This document shows, piece after piece, positions 63,900-64,000 of a stretch of 64,000 nucleotides of DNA. Below the pieces are notes generated by a model. That model saw only the letters and a program-made list of their open reading frames with translations, was not told where the DNA came from and made no database searches. Origin of the DNA: Microplitis mediator (taxonomy: Eukaryota > Arthropoda > Insecta > Hymenoptera > Braconidae); contig NC_079973.1 of NCBI RefSeq assembly GCF_029852145.1, forward strand, positions 18,370,422-18,434,421. The letters are read 5' to 3'. Both the position numbers and the translations under genes were made by a program. Position 1 is the stretch's first letter. Every line of letters starts with the position of its first letter.

Positions 63900-64000
63900 T
63901 GAGTGAAAAAGTCACTGGTGAATCATTGTTTTCGAAAAAAACCGTCTTTTAGCATTTCTTTCTCCCATGATATCTCGCGAACGAATGAACCAATTTTGAT
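63900..64000 (-). repeat. ~165-bp monomer repeat, reverse strand, cut by window edge
   Basis: Reverse complement reads ATCAAAATTGGTTCATTCGT, then CGAGATATCATGGGAGAAAG, matching the monomers at 17565-17625. Confidence 0.8.

Overview
The window is AT-rich nuclear DNA of an animal, almost certainly an insect. Its real genes have short exons, GT-AG introns and AATAAA signals, and most of the sequence is transposable-element debris. The repeat style (very many short TA-flanked inverted-repeat elements, and a dispersed ~165-bp monomer asking to be read as 'resistant' AT-rich satellite) and the enolase and transporter proteins suggest a hymenopteran, perhaps a braconid parasitoid wasp. That species guess is inference.

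Layout. 1-28 kb is gene-poor and repeat-built. It holds two intact, nearly identical copies of a TTAA-flanked DNA transposon with a 584-residue transposase (4982-7777 and 18451-21244), a 5S-rRNA-headed retroposon with poly-A tail and target duplication (9184-9629), several tRNA-like relics, long foldback elements (493-bp arms at 23068-24085), a four-level nested insertion (24104-27966), and satellite-like monomers. 28-33.8 kb is more inverted-repeat elements and microsatellites. 33.8-43.1 kb holds a small cluster of genes for secreted six-cysteine proteins: one complete three-exon gene with a TATA promoter (34341-38442), a second three-exon gene (41399-42080), and a third pair of coding exons (42553-43104) with no recognisable signal-peptide exon of its own. 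43.1-48.7 kb is AT-rich with further elements. 48.7-53.6 kb is a complete enolase gene, plus strand, six coding exons, 434 residues, all catalytic residues present. 54.7-61.7 kb on the minus strand is the 3' two thirds of a sugar transporter of the major facilitator superfamily (trehalose/glucose-transporter-like), facing enolase tail to tail; its 5' exons lie beyond the right edge.

The strongest general pattern is a crowd of non-autonomous elements that begin CAC and end GTG and mostly sit between TA dinucleotides. Many have bodies made almost wholly of one short self-complementary word repeated many times (GCTAGC, TTCCTATAA/TTATAGGAA, TTACCGTAA, GACGTCA, AAACTGTAA). They occupy introns of all the multi-exon genes here. 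No autonomous partner for them is visible in the window. Coordinates of repeats were read by eye and may be off by a few bases; all homology statements are from memory, with no searches run.
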